A stretch of DNA of 5,441 bases from Clostridia bacterium. GTDB lineage: Bacteria; Bacillota_A; Clostridia; Christensenellales; Borkfalkiaceae. The notes beneath the pieces were generated by a model. It was not told where the DNA came from and searched no databases. It was given only the letters and a program-made list of their open reading frames with translations. Where the stretch lies: NCBI GenBank assembly GCA_017456945.1, contig JAFTIK010000068.1:1-5441 (forward strand). The letters are read 5' to 3'. The translations under genes were made by a program, and so were the position numbers. Of this stretch, positions 4,926 through 5,441 are shown piece after piece (the first letter of the stretch is position 1; each line of letters opens with the position of its first letter).

Positions 4926-5441
4926 ATGAAAAGAATAAAATATCTAATAGCTAGTTTACTATGCTTAATACTTTTAGGAAGTATTGCTTTTTCTATTACG
5001 TTAAACAAACGAGTGTATGCGGATGACGTAGATTTAACAAAAAATTATTGGGAACTAACCCCAGAAGAGTTAGAAAACGTTACAAATAGCAGGACAACAC
5101 CATCTAACGATCAACCGCAAATAACGGTTTTTACCCATGGATGGGGATCTAAACCTAGCAATTGGAGTAACGATCAAATAGGTAATAAAAATAAAGATTA
5201 TAGCTTCAGTTAAGAAGCAGGCTCAATGATAGATGCGTTATATAGAAAAATACAACTTTTGGGTAAAAACGTATCGTTATTTCATGCAGCGGTAGAAGAA
5301 TTTACAACTGATGATAATACAAATAATTCAGCAAATGAATCTCGCAATCTTTCTGAAGAAGAAAGCATAATTTTATCTTCTTCTAGCAACGCTTACGGTG
5401 ATTCGCAATTAAAAGGATTATATGGCTGGTTAATTAGTTGC
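4926..5441 (+). pseudogene. Secreted alpha/beta-hydrolase-like protein, interrupted by in-frame TAA and cut by window edge
   Basis: The ATG at 4926 follows AAGGGAGG (4907-4914) at 11 bases. Residues 1-32 form a signal peptide: MKRIK, a hydrophobic core at about 7-26, and a VYA-DD cleavage site after A32, which predicts export by signal peptidase I. Then come LTPEELENV at 44-52 and ITVFTHGWGSKPSNWSND at 66-83. The HGWG motif after a hydrophobic strand is the oxyanion-hole loop typical of lipase/esterase-type alpha/beta hydrolases. At 5211-5213 an in-frame TAA ends the product at 95 residues, before the nucleophile Ser and the rest of the triad. Beyond it the same frame stays open for 76 codons to the edge (EAGSMIDALYRKIQLLGKN and on) and reads like the natural continuation. 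A single base change, for example from TAT or TAC, would explain the stop. TAA is an ordinary stop for other genes here, so reassignment is unlikely. Substrate unknown. Confidence 0.75.

Noticed and set aside
4174..5213. Reassignment of TAA as a sense codon to explain both interruptions
   Set aside because: The first interruption is a frame change, not just a stop, and TAA ends pyrH, both spoIVF-like genes and the lipoprotein frame at natural family ends.

Overview
The window looks like a chromosomal piece of a low-GC, endospore-forming Firmicute, probably of the class Clostridia. The support is AT-rich intergenic DNA, clear sigma-A type promoters and GGAG-type ribosome binding sites, a frr/pyrH pair, and a two-gene SpoIVFA/SpoIVFB-like operon, which belongs to the sporulation programme. 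The species cannot be named from this sequence.

Left part (1-1089, minus strand): the first 87 codons of frr (ribosome recycling factor) run off the left edge. Upstream of it is a complete pyrH (UMP kinase) with a convincing promoter at 1207-1235. The rpsB-tsf genes that often precede pyrH are not next to it.

Gene-free stretch (1090-1685): about 600 bases without a convincing protein gene. It holds the pyrH promoter and leader. It also holds a possible plus-strand structured RNA (about 1313-1486, ends paired by a bulged stem) and, just after it, a strong hairpin terminator at 1486-1529. That hairpin recurs almost identically at 3985-4028.

Middle (1686-3981): spoIVFB-like M50 protease and spoIVFA-like LytM-fold protein, minus strand, sharing one base of stop and start. 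In Bacillus this pair forms the membrane complex that processes pro-sigma-K in the mother cell. Divergent from it is a plus-strand gene for a membrane-anchored DUF2726 protein with its own extended -10 promoter; the second copy of the terminator repeat follows it.

Right part (4030-5441, plus strand): an AT-richer locus with a near-consensus promoter (4099-4127) and two genes for exported proteins that both begin with the same five codons (MKRIK). The first encodes a lipoprotein, but its reading frame breaks after codon 6, exactly at a run of seven A that forms the heptamer A_AAA_AAA, followed directly by TAA. The second encodes a secreted alpha/beta-hydrolase-like protein with an in-frame TAA at codon 96, after which the same frame stays open to the window edge. 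Either these genes are decaying, the homopolymer varies in length (biologically or as a sequence error), or some recoding occurs. This locus and the possible RNA at 1313-1528 deserve the closest look.
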